Positions 9,575-17,654 of a stretch of 64,000 nucleotides of DNA are shown piece after piece. Positions within the stretch are counted from its first letter, which is position 1; each line of letters starts with the position of its first letter. Below the pieces are notes generated by a model. It worked only from the letters and a program-made list of their open reading frames with translations, was not told where the DNA came from and did not search any database. The translations under genes were made by a program, and so were the position numbers. The stretch is from Chitinophagaceae bacterium (GTDB lineage: Bacteria; Bacteroidota; Bacteroidia; Chitinophagales; Chitinophagaceae), in contig CANGEW010000001.1 of NCBI GenBank assembly GCA_947452965.1, positions 124,001-188,000 of the forward strand, read 5' to 3'.

Positions 9575-10375
9575 ATGAATTATTTTTTTGATTATAAGTT
9601 AAATAGCTTTGTGGAATCATTTTTAAAAAGTATGAAAGTATTTCCGTTGAGCGAAGGGAGTTTTACCATTGATCAAACCAAACAATTTATTCCTTTTAAT
9701 AAGGAAGCAGATGACTTGCAACAACGAACAGTAGGAAGTCTGCTTGTAGAAATTCAACCATTTGTAGTCATTACAAAAAGAGACATTATTCTATTAGATT
9801 GCGGACTGGGATATACCAATCAACAAGGTGTATTACAATTACACCAAAACTTGATTGATATTGGTATTGACCCCTTAAGTGTTACCAAAGTTTTGATGAG
9901 CCATTTGCATAAAGATCACGCAGGCGGAATAGGAAAAAGAGATGATGTATTAGGTAGATCTTTCTTGAGTTTTCCAAATGCTACCTACTATATTAATCAA
10001 CAAGAAATGGAATTTGCCATGAAAGGAAGCAGCGCATCTTATTTGCCTGAAAAATTACAAGTGCTCTACCACTCTGACAATGTTGTACTCATAAACAATG
10101 AAGGCGCCATTGACAACTACATCACTTATTCTCACACTGGGGCTCACTCACCATTTCATCAAGTATTTTGGATTGAAGAAGATGGTGAAAAGATATTCTT
10201 TGGAGCTGATGAGGCACCTCAACTACGTCAAATGAAAAGCAAATTTGTAGCCAAATATGATTTTGATGGAAAAAAAAGTATGCAATTGAGATTGAACTGG
10301 TGGGAACGTGGCAATTCGGAGCATTGGACCATGTTATTTTATCACGACATTAAAACGCCGACAGTTTCTCTATAA
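9575..10375 (+). CDS. MBL-fold metallo-hydrolase
   Basis: 266-aa metallo-beta-lactamase-fold enzyme with the zinc motif SHLHKDHAGG (about residue 108), LLDCGLGYTN upstream, and later YSHTGAHSPFHQVF and FFGADEAPQ, which supply the remaining His and Asp ligands. Substrate unknown; the fold covers lactonases, glyoxalase II-like enzymes and phosphodiesterases. A second in-frame ATG at 9632 (MKVFPLSEGSF) looks more like a usual family N-terminus and may be the true start. It reads convergently onto the DUF4290 gene with three bases between stops. Confidence 0.8.
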   Translation: MNYFFDYKLNSFVESFLKSMKVFPLSEGSFTIDQTKQFIPFNKEADDLQQRTVGSLLVEIQPFVVITKRDIILLDCGLGYTNQQGVLQLHQNLIDIGIDPLSVTKVLMSHLHKDHAGGIGKRDDVLGRSFLSFPNATYYINQQEMEFAMKGSSASYLPEKLQVLYHSDNVVLINNEGAIDNYITYSHTGAHSPFHQVFWIEEDGEKIFFGADEAPQLRQMKSKFVAKYDFDGKKSMQLRLNWWERGNSEHWTMLFYHDIKTPTVSL

Positions 10376-10378
10376 AAA

Positions 10379-11104
10379 TTAATACCTCTTTTTGAAGTTG
10401 CGATTATTGTTGTTGCGATTGTCTCTACCCCCATTATTTCTACCTCCTCCGCGATTATCCCTACCCCCATTATTTCTACCTCCTCCAAAGTTTTGACGAT
10501 ATTGATTACGACCACCTCCGTACTCATCTCTTTCTGTGCGATTGTCTGTTCGATGTTTTACAAAAGGCTTGTTATTAAACTCTAATTGCCCCTCAGTAAT
10601 AGCTTGTAATTCAGTTTGGATATTATCATCGTGCACCAATTCTTTGTGCCAGTTACTATAGGTTAGTTTCATATAGTAAGCAATTGCATTTGCGAAGCCT
10701 TGTTTTTTATCAGAGTTATCTTCTTTCAAAGCCTTGTCAATTACCAATTCAATATTTTTACCCAGGTGATTGAATTTTGGATATTTTTTTGGGTAGCGTA
10801 ATCTTTCTGGTTTTGCTTTTAAGGTTTCTCTTGTTGGGATGGGATAAGGACTTTCCACATCTAATGTAAAGTCACTGATTAAAAAAAGGTGATCCCATAG
10901 TTTATGACGAAAATCTTCTACATTTTTTAAATGTGGATTCAAAAAACCCATTAATTCAATAACAGTATATGCATTTTTTTGTCTAGTTTCTCTGTCTTCA
11001 ATCGTTAAAAGATATTCTACCATTTTTTGAATATGTCTTCCATATTCTTTCATGATAAGATGATTTCTGGTAGTATTATACTCCATGTTGTCTACGTTAA
11101 GCAT
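10379..11104 (-). CDS. DUF4290 family protein with RGG-like C-terminal tail
   Basis: 241 aa. Residues 7-190 match the Bacteroidota-specific DUF4290 pattern (MEYNTTRNHLIMKEYGRHIQ at the start). From about residue 190 the protein becomes a low-complexity Gly/Arg/Asn tail with GGGRNNGGRDNR repeated, ending FKKRY, which is like RGG/RNA-binding tails. The tail is encoded by a 36-bp tandem DNA repeat. ATG 11104 follows a TACCTTTG -7 element by only four bases; ATG 11086 (MEYN) is the alternative start with a short leader. Function unknown; RNA or ribosome association is inference from the tail. Confidence 0.8.
   Translation of the reverse strand: MLNVDNMEYNTTRNHLIMKEYGRHIQKMVEYLLTIEDRETRQKNAYTVIELMGFLNPHLKNVEDFRHKLWDHLFLISDFTLDVESPYPIPTRETLKAKPERLRYPKKYPKFNHLGKNIELVIDKALKEDNSDKKQGFANAIAYYMKLTYSNWHKELVHDDNIQTELQAITEGQLEFNNKPFVKHRTDNRTERDEYGGGRNQYRQNFGGGRNNGGRDNRGGGRNNGGRDNRNNNNRNFKKRY
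10425..10486. repeat. 36-bp tandem repeat inside the DUF4290 gene tail
   Basis: The 26-base string beginning ctacccccattatttctacc occurs identically at 10425-10450 and 10461-10486, a period of 36 bases (12 codons). It encodes the repeated GGGRNNGGRDNR. In-frame expansion or contraction by slippage would change the tail length without breaking the gene. Confidence 0.85.
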
Positions 11105-11108
11105 TTCT

Positions 11109-11116
11109 CAAAGGTA
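11109..11116 (-). promoter_or_regulatory. -7 promoter element for the DUF4290 gene
   Basis: Minus-strand TACCTTTG, a perfect TANNTTTG match, ends four bases before ATG 11104. It implies a leaderless mRNA for that start, or an 18-nt leader if MEYN (11086) is used. Confidence 0.5.
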
Positions 11117-11163
11117 AGGGTAAAAGGGGTTATATCAAATGTATTTGGCAGCAAATTAGTTGC

Positions 11164-11183
11164 GAAAAAGAGCTCAAAAGCTC
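11164..11183 (-). terminator. Rho-independent terminator of relA
   Basis: On the minus strand GAGCT-TTTG-AGCTC is followed by TTTTT, starting one base after the relA stop codon. The stem is short (5 bp), so strength is uncertain. Confidence 0.6.
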
Positions 11184-11184
11184 G

Positions 11185-13422
11185 TTATTTTTCTTCCGTA
11201 TCATATCTATCTACTCTTTCGATACCCGGAAGAGCGAGTAACGCTTCTACTAGAGTATCTAATTGCTCCTTATCTTTCACAAAAACCTTTACATTCCCCT
11301 GGAAAATACCTTCATTTGCTTCTATTGTCATTGCAGAAATATTAACCTTTAATTCACCACTTATCAGATTAGTTATTTTGTGAATAACACCCACATCATC
11401 TAACCCAATAATTTTTAAACCGGTAAGGAAAGAGATTTCTTTATTTTTTGCCCATTTAGTTTTCACCACCCGATGTGCATGATTGGCTAATAATCTGGTG
11501 GCATTCGGACAATTAGTTCTATGTATTTTTAGTCCTTCACCGGTTGTGATAAATCCAAATACATCATCCCCTGGTATAGGTTTGCAGCAATTGGCCAATG
11601 TGTACATGATCTTGTCACTGCTTTCACCAAAAATAATGAGTTCGGTATCTTTTTTGGAAAGGGGTTTGTTATCCTGAAACTCTTGTTTTTCTTCTACCAG
11701 TTTGATTGGCTTGGGCGGTAAAAGTTTGTCACCATGAACTGTAAAATCTTTGAGTTCTTTTAAATCGATTTTTTTAATTGCAATTTCATATAACAAATCA
11801 AGCGAGCTGTTGATTTTGTAATAATTAGCTAGTTCTTCTAAATTTGATTGATTCAGTGCAGCATTGATGGCATTAAATTTTCTTTCAAGAATATCTCTTC
11901 CCTCTTCTGCAATTTTTCTTTTTTCTTCTTTTAATGAATCTTTAATTTTCGCTCTAGCTTTTTGGGTAACTACATAGTTTAACCATTCACCATTGGGCTT
12001 TTGCTTGGCACTAGTGATGATTTCAATCTGATCGCCACTTCTTAGCTTATAGCCTATTGGTACTAATTTATGATTTACTTTTGCTCCAATACATTTAGAG
12101 CCAACAGCCGTATGAACACTAAATGCGAAATCTAATGCCGTAGCACCAACCGGTAGCATTTTTATATCTCCTTTTGGAGTATACACATATATTTCTTCTG
12201 CGAGAAAAGAAGTCTTGAAATCTTGTAAAAAATCAAGTGAATTGGTTTCCTGATTAGAAAGAGCATCTCTGATTTGATTAAACCATTGATCAAAGCGACT
12301 TTCATCGTCTTTGCCTTCTTTATATTTCCAATGCGCTGCCAAACCTTTTTCGGCAATTTCATTCATACGCTTAGTTCTAATTTGTACTTCCACCCATTTT
12401 CCCAATGGCCCCATCACAGTAGTGTGTAAAGCCTCGTATCCATTACTTTTCGGATTGCTTAACCAATCTCTCAATCGTTCGGGAGATGGATTGTATTCGT
12501 CCGTGATGATACTATATACTTTCCAGCAATCTTCTTTTTCTTTTTCGGGTGCAGAGTTAACAATGATTCTGATGGCAAACAAATCATACACCTCCTCAAA
12601 AGTGACGCCCTTTTTTTTGATTTTATTGGAAATAGAATGAATGCTTTTGGGACGTCCATAAATTTCAAAGTCGAGACCTGTTGCTTGAAGTTTTTCTTTT
12701 AATGGTCGGATAAAATCGTTGATATATCTGGCGCGTTCTCTTTTGGTTTCCTGCAATTTTTTTGCAATAAACTTGTATGTATCTGCCTCCATATACTTCA
12801 TGGAAAGATCTTCCATTTCAGTTTTGATATTGTACAAACCCATACGATGTGCCAATGGCGCATATACATAGATGGTTTCAGAGGCAATCTTCAACTGTTT
12901 TTCTCTCTTTACACTGTCCAATGTTCGCATATTGTGTAAACGATCGGCAAGCTTAATCAATATTACTCTTGGATCATCAGTAAGCGTAAGTAATATCTTC
13001 TTAAAGTTTTCTGCCTGTTGACTGGTATTGGCATCCATCACATTGGCGATCTTAGTTAGTCCGTCAACAATTCTAGCAATTTCCAAACCAAATTCTCTTT
13101 GAATGTCCTCTAGAGATATGTCAGTATCTTCAACAGTATCATGTAGTAATGCGCAGATAGTACTTCGAATGCCCAATCCTATTTCTTCAGCACAAATTTT
13201 AGCTACGGCTAATGGATGAAGGATGTAGGGTTCGCCACTTTTTCTGCGCATGGTTTTATGCGCTTCTGCAGCCATTTCAAAAGCTGTGCGAAGTAATTCT
13301 TTGTCGCCCGGTTTTACCTTTTCTTTTAACACCTTCAACAAGGATCTGTATTCTCTAACTATGGCTTTTTTTTCTTCTGTATCAGAGAGTGTATAGGGTG
13401 GTATGATATCTGTAGGTGGCAT
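11185..13422 (-). CDS. relA: Bifunctional (p)ppGpp synthetase/hydrolase (RelA/SpoT)
   Basis: Long RSH stringent-response enzyme that makes and degrades (p)ppGpp. Domains in order: HD hydrolase with the intact LLHDTVEDTD motif, RelA/SpoT synthetase (YGRPKSIHSISNKIKKKGV, DLFAIRII), TGS (IYVYTPKGDIKMLPVGATALDFAF), a zinc-type CCKPIPGDDVFG element and a C-terminal ACT domain. An intact HD motif suggests hydrolase activity. The ORF track start at 13458 is a TTG; the in-frame ATG at 13422 (MPPTDIIPP) is preferred, giving 745 aa. The start lies about 95 bases from the tandem hairpin array. A GTTCAAAACGTTTTAAAC near-palindrome covers 13453-13470. Confidence 0.94.
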   Translation of the reverse strand: MPPTDIIPPYTLSDTEEKKAIVREYRSLLKVLKEKVKPGDKELLRTAFEMAAEAHKTMRRKSGEPYILHPLAVAKICAEEIGLGIRSTICALLHDTVEDTDISLEDIQREFGLEIARIVDGLTKIANVMDANTSQQAENFKKILLTLTDDPRVILIKLADRLHNMRTLDSVKREKQLKIASETIYVYAPLAHRMGLYNIKTEMEDLSMKYMEADTYKFIAKKLQETKRERARYINDFIRPLKEKLQATGLDFEIYGRPKSIHSISNKIKKKGVTFEEVYDLFAIRIIVNSAPEKEKEDCWKVYSIITDEYNPSPERLRDWLSNPKSNGYEALHTTVMGPLGKWVEVQIRTKRMNEIAEKGLAAHWKYKEGKDDESRFDQWFNQIRDALSNQETNSLDFLQDFKTSFLAEEIYVYTPKGDIKMLPVGATALDFAFSVHTAVGSKCIGAKVNHKLVPIGYKLRSGDQIEIITSAKQKPNGEWLNYVVTQKARAKIKDSLKEEKRKIAEEGRDILERKFNAINAALNQSNLEELANYYKINSSLDLLYEIAIKKIDLKELKDFTVHGDKLLPPKPIKLVEEKQEFQDNKPLSKKDTELIIFGESSDKIMYTLANCCKPIPGDDVFGFITTGEGLKIHRTNCPNATRLLANHAHRVVKTKWAKNKEISFLTGLKIIGLDDVGVIHKITNLISGELKVNISAMTIEANEGIFQGNVKVFVKDKEQLDTLVEALLALPGIERVDRYDTEEK

Positions 13423-13516
13423 CTGATACGAATTTAGTTGAAATGCGTCAATGTTCAAAACGTTTTAAACGCTAAGAGATTAAATGATGGACTAACAATA
13501 AACCTCAACTACTTCT

Positions 13517-13943
13517 GCCATTGCCGGTCTCATGACCGACAAAGAATTTCTGAGCATCCTGCACTGTTGTTGGTGAGAACACTAACAAAGGCCGAAAAAT
13601 CATATCCCCAAATGATGATGGATTTTATTAGTCTCCGCCATTGTCGGTCTTATGACCGACAATGAATTTATGAGCATCCTACACTGTTGTTGGTGAGAAC
13701 ACTAACAAAGGCCGAAAAATCATATCCTAAATGATGATGGATTTTATTAGTCTCCGCCATTGTCGGTCTTATGACCGACAATGAATTTATGAGCATCCTG
13801 CACTGTTGTTGGTGAGAACACCAACAAAGGCCGAGAAGTTCTCAAAACTTAACTTTTCTGCCTTTGTCAATCTCATGACCGACAAAGAATTTATGAGCAT
13901 CCTAAACTGTTGTTGGTGAGAACACCAACAAAGGCCGAGAGGT
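13517..13943. repeat. Tandem array of four double-hairpin units
   Basis: Units begin at 13517, 13637, 13756 and 13860 (lengths 120, 119, 104 and about 84). Each holds hairpin I (for example CATTGTCGGTC-TTAT-GACCGACAATG, perfect 11 bp in units 2 and 3) and hairpin II (TTGTTGGTG-AGAA-CACCAACAA, perfect 9 bp in units 3 and 4), joined by a conserved GAATTTATGAGCATCCT linker. Units 1 and 2 also share a downstream 'aaatgatgatggattttatt' segment. The array fills most of the 13459-14005 gap between the FISUMP gene and relA; I see no gene in it. The remainder, 13944-14005, has a further AAAAGGTTA...TAACCTTTT inverted repeat. Confidence 0.9.
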
Positions 13944-13945
13944 TC

Positions 13946-13977
13946 AAAAGGTTAACTTTTGGAACATGTAACCTTTT
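13946..13977. repeat. Inverted repeat next to the hairpin array
   Basis: AAAAGGTTA and TAACCTTTT form a perfect 9-bp stem around a 14-base loop. It sits just after the fourth array unit and about 30 bases beyond the FISUMP stop codon. There is no U-run on the minus strand, so it is not a canonical terminator. Confidence 0.5.
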
Positions 13978-14005
13978 CAACCTTTGAAACCTAACACCGA
14001 AGGTG

Positions 14006-14911
14006 CTAATCCCTGACTAAACGCACAGAAAAACCGTAGGTCTTGTAGTTGCTGAGCCTGCCTACATCAGCACCGTTGTAGTTCAGGTAGCGGTTCCAGA
14101 CGTAGGTTGTACTGCCCTCTGTAGAACTCCACCAGATTCCGTCGTTGCCAACGTAGTAGAACGTTCCATTGGTGACACGGGTGCCACCCGGAAGGCCTGC
14201 AAAGCCACTGCTGTTAGTAGCTCCGGTATTAGGGCTTAGCCAATGACTTGTTCCTGCTTCCTTCATGGCACCGCCAGCTGTGGCACTTTGAGTACAATTT
14301 TGACATACAGTATCTGCTGAAGGGTCTATACATTTTACCAGTTTGTTCCATTCTGCATCTGTAGGTACGTGCCACCCTATTGGAGCTAAACCTCTGGAGT
14401 CGTTCACAGCATACCAGTTATACAATCTTCCATATGTAGCAGCATAAGTAGCACTGTCGTTGTTATACCAACACCATGCACCTGTAGTTAAGTTTTGCCA
14501 TTGTGTTGCGTCCGTAACTTGTGGTATAACATCTCCGTTTCTATATCTGCTAACGCTCAAATTCTGTGTCGTCCACGTTTGGCCACAACTGGTTGTAAAG
14601 CTTGGTAAATTAGCAGCTGCATTTGAGCCTATACCAATAATCATATTCATCCAGTTTGTTCCATTATAACATTGCATCTCCCCACTGGCACAGTCTGTAC
14701 AATAAATAATCAATCCTGCTGCAGGATTCACAATCGCATTACGTTGAGCGCAGGTCATACGTGGTGGTAACAAACCCCTACTCGTTGATGTTACATCCAA
14801 TTGTGCGGATGCATCAGGCGTGTTTGTGCCGATGCCAACGTTTTGGGCATTTGAAAATTCAAAAGTGAAAAGTAAAAATGCAAAAATTAAAAAGGAGAAG
14901 AGCTTTTTCAT
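14006..14911 (-). CDS. Secreted FISUMP (Fibrobacter major paralogous) domain protein
   Basis: 301 aa with a signal peptide ([22 protein letters not shown]). After it comes the [20 protein letters not shown] repeat-entry motif common in Bacteroidota surface proteins. The rest is the FISUMP domain: [43 protein letters not shown], and [16 protein letters not shown] ending GFSVRLVRD. The domain is expected to be extracellular; its function is unknown. Base composition of the 3' two-thirds is visibly more GC-rich than neighbouring genes, which suggests a mobile or expanding paralogous family. Confidence 0.85.
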   Translation of the reverse strand: MKKLFSFLIFAFLLFTFEFSNAQNVGIGTNTPDASAQLDVTSTSRGLLPPRMTCAQRNAIVNPAAGLIIYCTDCASGEMQCYNGTNWMNMIIGIGSNAAANLPSFTTSCGQTWTTQNLSVSRYRNGDVIPQVTDATQWQNLTTGAWCWYNNDSATYAATYGRLYNWYAVNDSRGLAPIGWHVPTDAEWNKLVKCIDPSADTVCQNCTQSATAGGAMKEAGTSHWLSPNTGATNSSGFAGLPGGTRVTNGTFYYVGNDGIWWSSTEGSTTYVWNRYLNYNGADVGRLSNYKTYGFSVRLVRD

Positions 14912-15023
14912 TGAGGTGTAGTTTTGGCTAATGTACGAAGGTTTTTACATACAATTTTAATCTCATACTAATGAATAAACCTCTTTATAATGGTGGCTTA
15001 CATAAATTTTTAATTAGTCCTGA

Positions 15024-16361
15024 TTAATTGTTTATAATAATGTCATGTATATACTTCTCTATTTTTTTTCTGATTAATGCCGCAGACCCTTTGTAATTAT
15101 TAATCATGACAGAAAAAATCAACTCTTTATTTTTCTTTGTTGTCAAGATGCCACTTAAAGAATACTGATTGCTCATAGATCCTGTTTTGGCATATACTTT
15201 TCCACTATCAGCAACAAAATAGTTTTTTAACGTACCGTTTCCTCCGGTTGGTAAAATCTCTTTTATTTTCTCTTTCCCAAAATTGGTTTGCAAGAGGTTG
15301 ATTATGTAGATAAAATCTTTGGGTGAAAACAAATTATACCTGCTTAAGCCGCTTCCATCAACCCATCGGGGTGATTGAGGTATGCTGGTAAAATCTTTTT
15401 TTAATAAAGAATCAATCATCTTTTCATCACTCATAAAACCTAAGTGTTTGTTGCTGACCATCAATAATGTTTGTTCTGCAAAAAAATTATCACTTCTATG
15501 CATCATGAGTTTCATAAGCGTGTCTCTTTTTTGAGAATACAACGGTGTAAACTCATTTCGGTTCACCACGCGCTGTTGTAAAGAAGGTTGATGATACAGA
15601 GAGTGTTGATAAATCATTGTTCCAGATCCAATACCAAATGTTTCAAAAGGTATTTCTTGCGTGAAAGCGTTTAATTTATTATTGACAATTACCTCAACAT
15701 GATTGGTGCCGCTTGCTCTGGTAATTGTATTTTTTTCCAGCGTAGTGTCGGTTCGTTTATTGATGGAGAAGTCAGGTAAATCGGCACTCATTACTGCAAG
15801 GTCGTACATGAATTCATTGGGGGATTTATTGTTGTTCTTTATCCATTCTAACGTTAACATGTTTCCACAAGCAGGCAAAGCACTTCTTTGTGGCATATAG
15901 TTTTCTTGCTGATCATCCCAAGCCCACCCTTTTCCATAAGGCAAAACATTTTGCTTTTCATCAATGATTACAACAGGGTATGAACTGCTATTTAAAAAAT
16001 CATGCACCGGTTGTTTATTGAAATCTTTGTGTAAATAGGTAGGATCTCCCGAAGGCAACACAAACATGGTGTCGTGTTCTACTTTATAGTATGCACCAAT
16101 AATGCTATCGGGCAAATACTTCAATCCGGCATACAGCGTAAACAATTTGGTATTACTTGCAGGAGTAAAATATTTCTCTGAGTTATATTCGTACCAATAT
16201 TTTTGTGTGCCGGGCTCATAGATGCAAATACCAAGATGTCCCGTTTGTACCAAAGTGTCGTTGATCAGATCTTCATTGAATGAAAGGGTTATTTTTTTTG
16301 ATGTTGAACAAGCCATCAAATAAAAAACAGTGCCGATTAATAAAGTAAAGCGTATACGCAT
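15024..16361 (-). CDS. dacB: D-alanyl-D-alanine carboxypeptidase/endopeptidase, PBP4 (S13) family lipoprotein
   Basis: Peptidoglycan DD-peptidase of 445 aa. The N-terminus ends in a lipobox (YLMAC, Cys 18), so it is a lipoprotein. The three penicillin-binding motifs are present: SNTK (S-x-x-K, about residue 69), SDN (S-x-N, about 295) and KTG (about 391). Length and the large insert between the first two motifs fit peptidase S13/PBP4. It is 24 bases downstream of the arginase-fold gene on the same strand. Confidence 0.92.
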   Translation of the reverse strand: MRIRFTLLIGTVFYLMACSTSKKITLSFNEDLINDTLVQTGHLGICIYEPGTQKYWYEYNSEKYFTPASNTKLFTLYAGLKYLPDSIIGAYYKVEHDTMFVLPSGDPTYLHKDFNKQPVHDFLNSSSYPVVIIDEKQNVLPYGKGWAWDDQQENYMPQRSALPACGNMLTLEWIKNNNKSPNEFMYDLAVMSADLPDFSINKRTDTTLEKNTITRASGTNHVEVIVNNKLNAFTQEIPFETFGIGSGTMIYQHSLYHQPSLQQRVVNRNEFTPLYSQKRDTLMKLMMHRSDNFFAEQTLLMVSNKHLGFMSDEKMIDSLLKKDFTSIPQSPRWVDGSGLSRYNLFSPKDFIYIINLLQTNFGKEKIKEILPTGGNGTLKNYFVADSGKVYAKTGSMSNQYSLSGILTTKKNKELIFSVMINNYKGSAALIRKKIEKYIHDIIINN

Positions 16362-16385
16362 GTTGTTGTATTGTGATGAGATCTG

Positions 16386-17513
16386 CTAAGCTCTTTCTAA
16401 AGCACGAAGCCATCTTTCAGGCATCTCGTTGTTGCTAGCCTGAAGATAATCTTTATGGCTACAGGCAATAAATTTTTGATTTGGCATTTGCATCCACCAT
16501 CTATTGGATCGTTTACTTTGTAAAAACATGGTATCCACTTCTGCAAAAAAAGTATGAAATTCATTAAAGCTTTCTTTATCATTTAAAGAAGGCTCTTGTA
16601 AAGATTTGTTTTTTCCGTCAATGAAATACCAAATCATTTGTGCAATCTGCTTGGCAGTTAACTGATCAATATCCATCACTGGATTATAACCATAAATACC
16701 AAAAGTATTTAGAATGCTGCTTAATCCGGCATATTGTGCTATTACACAAGCCTCTTCTCCATCTAATCCATTTGTACTTAATTTATTTGCAGGCGCAGCA
16801 CTATTTTTTATGGCAGAGATGTCAAAGCTCAGTAAATGAGAGTTCCTGATAACAGGCTCCATTTCTTCAATGTGTTGTTTGACTACCCCCACTCTAAAAC
16901 AATCAAATCGAAGTTTGTCCATTGTTTCTAATAGACGGGGATGAACAAAATAACTTTGAAATCCAACGTGATTATAATGTCTTACGTTGTTGGGTTCGGA
17001 TGTTAACATCTCTAATAGAAAATTCTCGCTTTTTAATACACTATCGCCTCTCAAGTCAATCTGTGCATCTACACAAGTAACCTCAATAATTTGATTCAAT
17101 TCTTTGTACACCGCGCATTGAGCTAATGTTATGTCATGCGATCCTCCCAAAATAACAACCGTTTTGCCCATTCGTACTAGTTCTGCTACAACTGTTTTTA
17201 GGGCGGCATAGCTATCCGACAGCTCAGCGCCAGATACTACGTTTCCCAAATCTGCAATCACAATATCTGTATGCCAATAGTGCAAAGAATAGAGTTCTTT
17301 TCTAACTATATCCGCAGCATTTGAATCAAAATGTTGCAACCCGTTTCCACGCATTTCAGTAATGCCAACCATTACAATCGATGCATTAGAAATATCTGGC
17401 AATTGATGTTCATAATAAAGTATATGTTTGCCTAGCTGTCCGTCATTGTAGCCGCTATCATTATTAATTTCAGCAATGGTAATAGGCAATAGAAAGTCGA
17501 CCAAATCGTGCAT
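16386..17513 (-). CDS. Arginase/formimidoylglutamase-fold protein with incomplete metal site
   Basis: Ureohydrolase-fold protein (375 aa from ATG 17513). The fold motifs align as GGSHD, DAQID (normally DAHxD) and SFDIS (normally SxDxD). Thus one histidine and one aspartate of the usual two-manganese cluster are replaced by Gln and Ser. It may be a non-catalytic or differently liganded paralogue, although family members are often named formimidoylglutamase. The ORF track start (GTG 17528) overlaps a perfect -7 element TAGGTTTG, so ATG 17513 (MHDLVDFLLP) is preferred. Divergent from korA; upstream of dacB. Confidence 0.75.
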   Translation of the reverse strand: MHDLVDFLLPITIAEINNDSGYNDGQLGKHILYYEHQLPDISNASIVMVGITEMRGNGLQHFDSNAADIVRKELYSLHYWHTDIVIADLGNVVSGAELSDSYAALKTVVAELVRMGKTVVILGGSHDITLAQCAVYKELNQIIEVTCVDAQIDLRGDSVLKSENFLLEMLTSEPNNVRHYNHVGFQSYFVHPRLLETMDKLRFDCFRVGVVKQHIEEMEPVIRNSHLLSFDISAIKNSAAPANKLSTNGLDGEEACVIAQYAGLSSILNTFGIYGYNPVMDIDQLTAKQIAQMIWYFIDGKNKSLQEPSLNDKESFNEFHTFFAEVDTMFLQSKRSNRWWMQMPNQKFIACSHKDYLQASNNEMPERWLRALERA

Positions 17514-17527
17514 AGCTATTATTTTCA

Positions 17528-17535
17528 CAAACCTA
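17528..17535 (-). promoter_or_regulatory. -7 promoter element for the arginase-fold gene
   Basis: Minus-strand TAGGTTTG, perfect TANNTTTG, with TTTG 18 bases upstream (TTTG-N18-TAGGTTTG). It places the transcription start close to 17523 and decides in favour of the ATG start at 17513. Confidence 0.55.
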
Positions 17536-17602
17536 CTTCATTCGTTGCAAAAGCAAATTAAGATTATCTGTTTTTTTAGTATAAATCTGAAGATTGATTT
17601 AG

Positions 17603-17610
17603 TAACTTTG
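17603..17610 (+). promoter_or_regulatory. -7 promoter element for korA
   Basis: TAACTTTG matches TANNTTTG and lies 44 bases before the korA ATG at 17655. It is in the divergent gap shared with the arginase-fold gene. Confidence 0.45.
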
Positions 17611-17654
17611 CCAAATTAGATAAAACTGTATTTATTCATTTATAAACAGCATTG

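Noticed and set aside
13438-13665. 75-aa plus-strand ORF over the hairpin array
   Set aside because: It is read through the repeats; unit lengths of 120, 119 and 104 bases do not preserve its frame, and the product is repeat-derived.
13517-13943. Possible CRISPR array
   Set aside because: Whole units of about 84-120 bases are similar, with no short identical repeat separated by unique spacers and no cas genes nearby.
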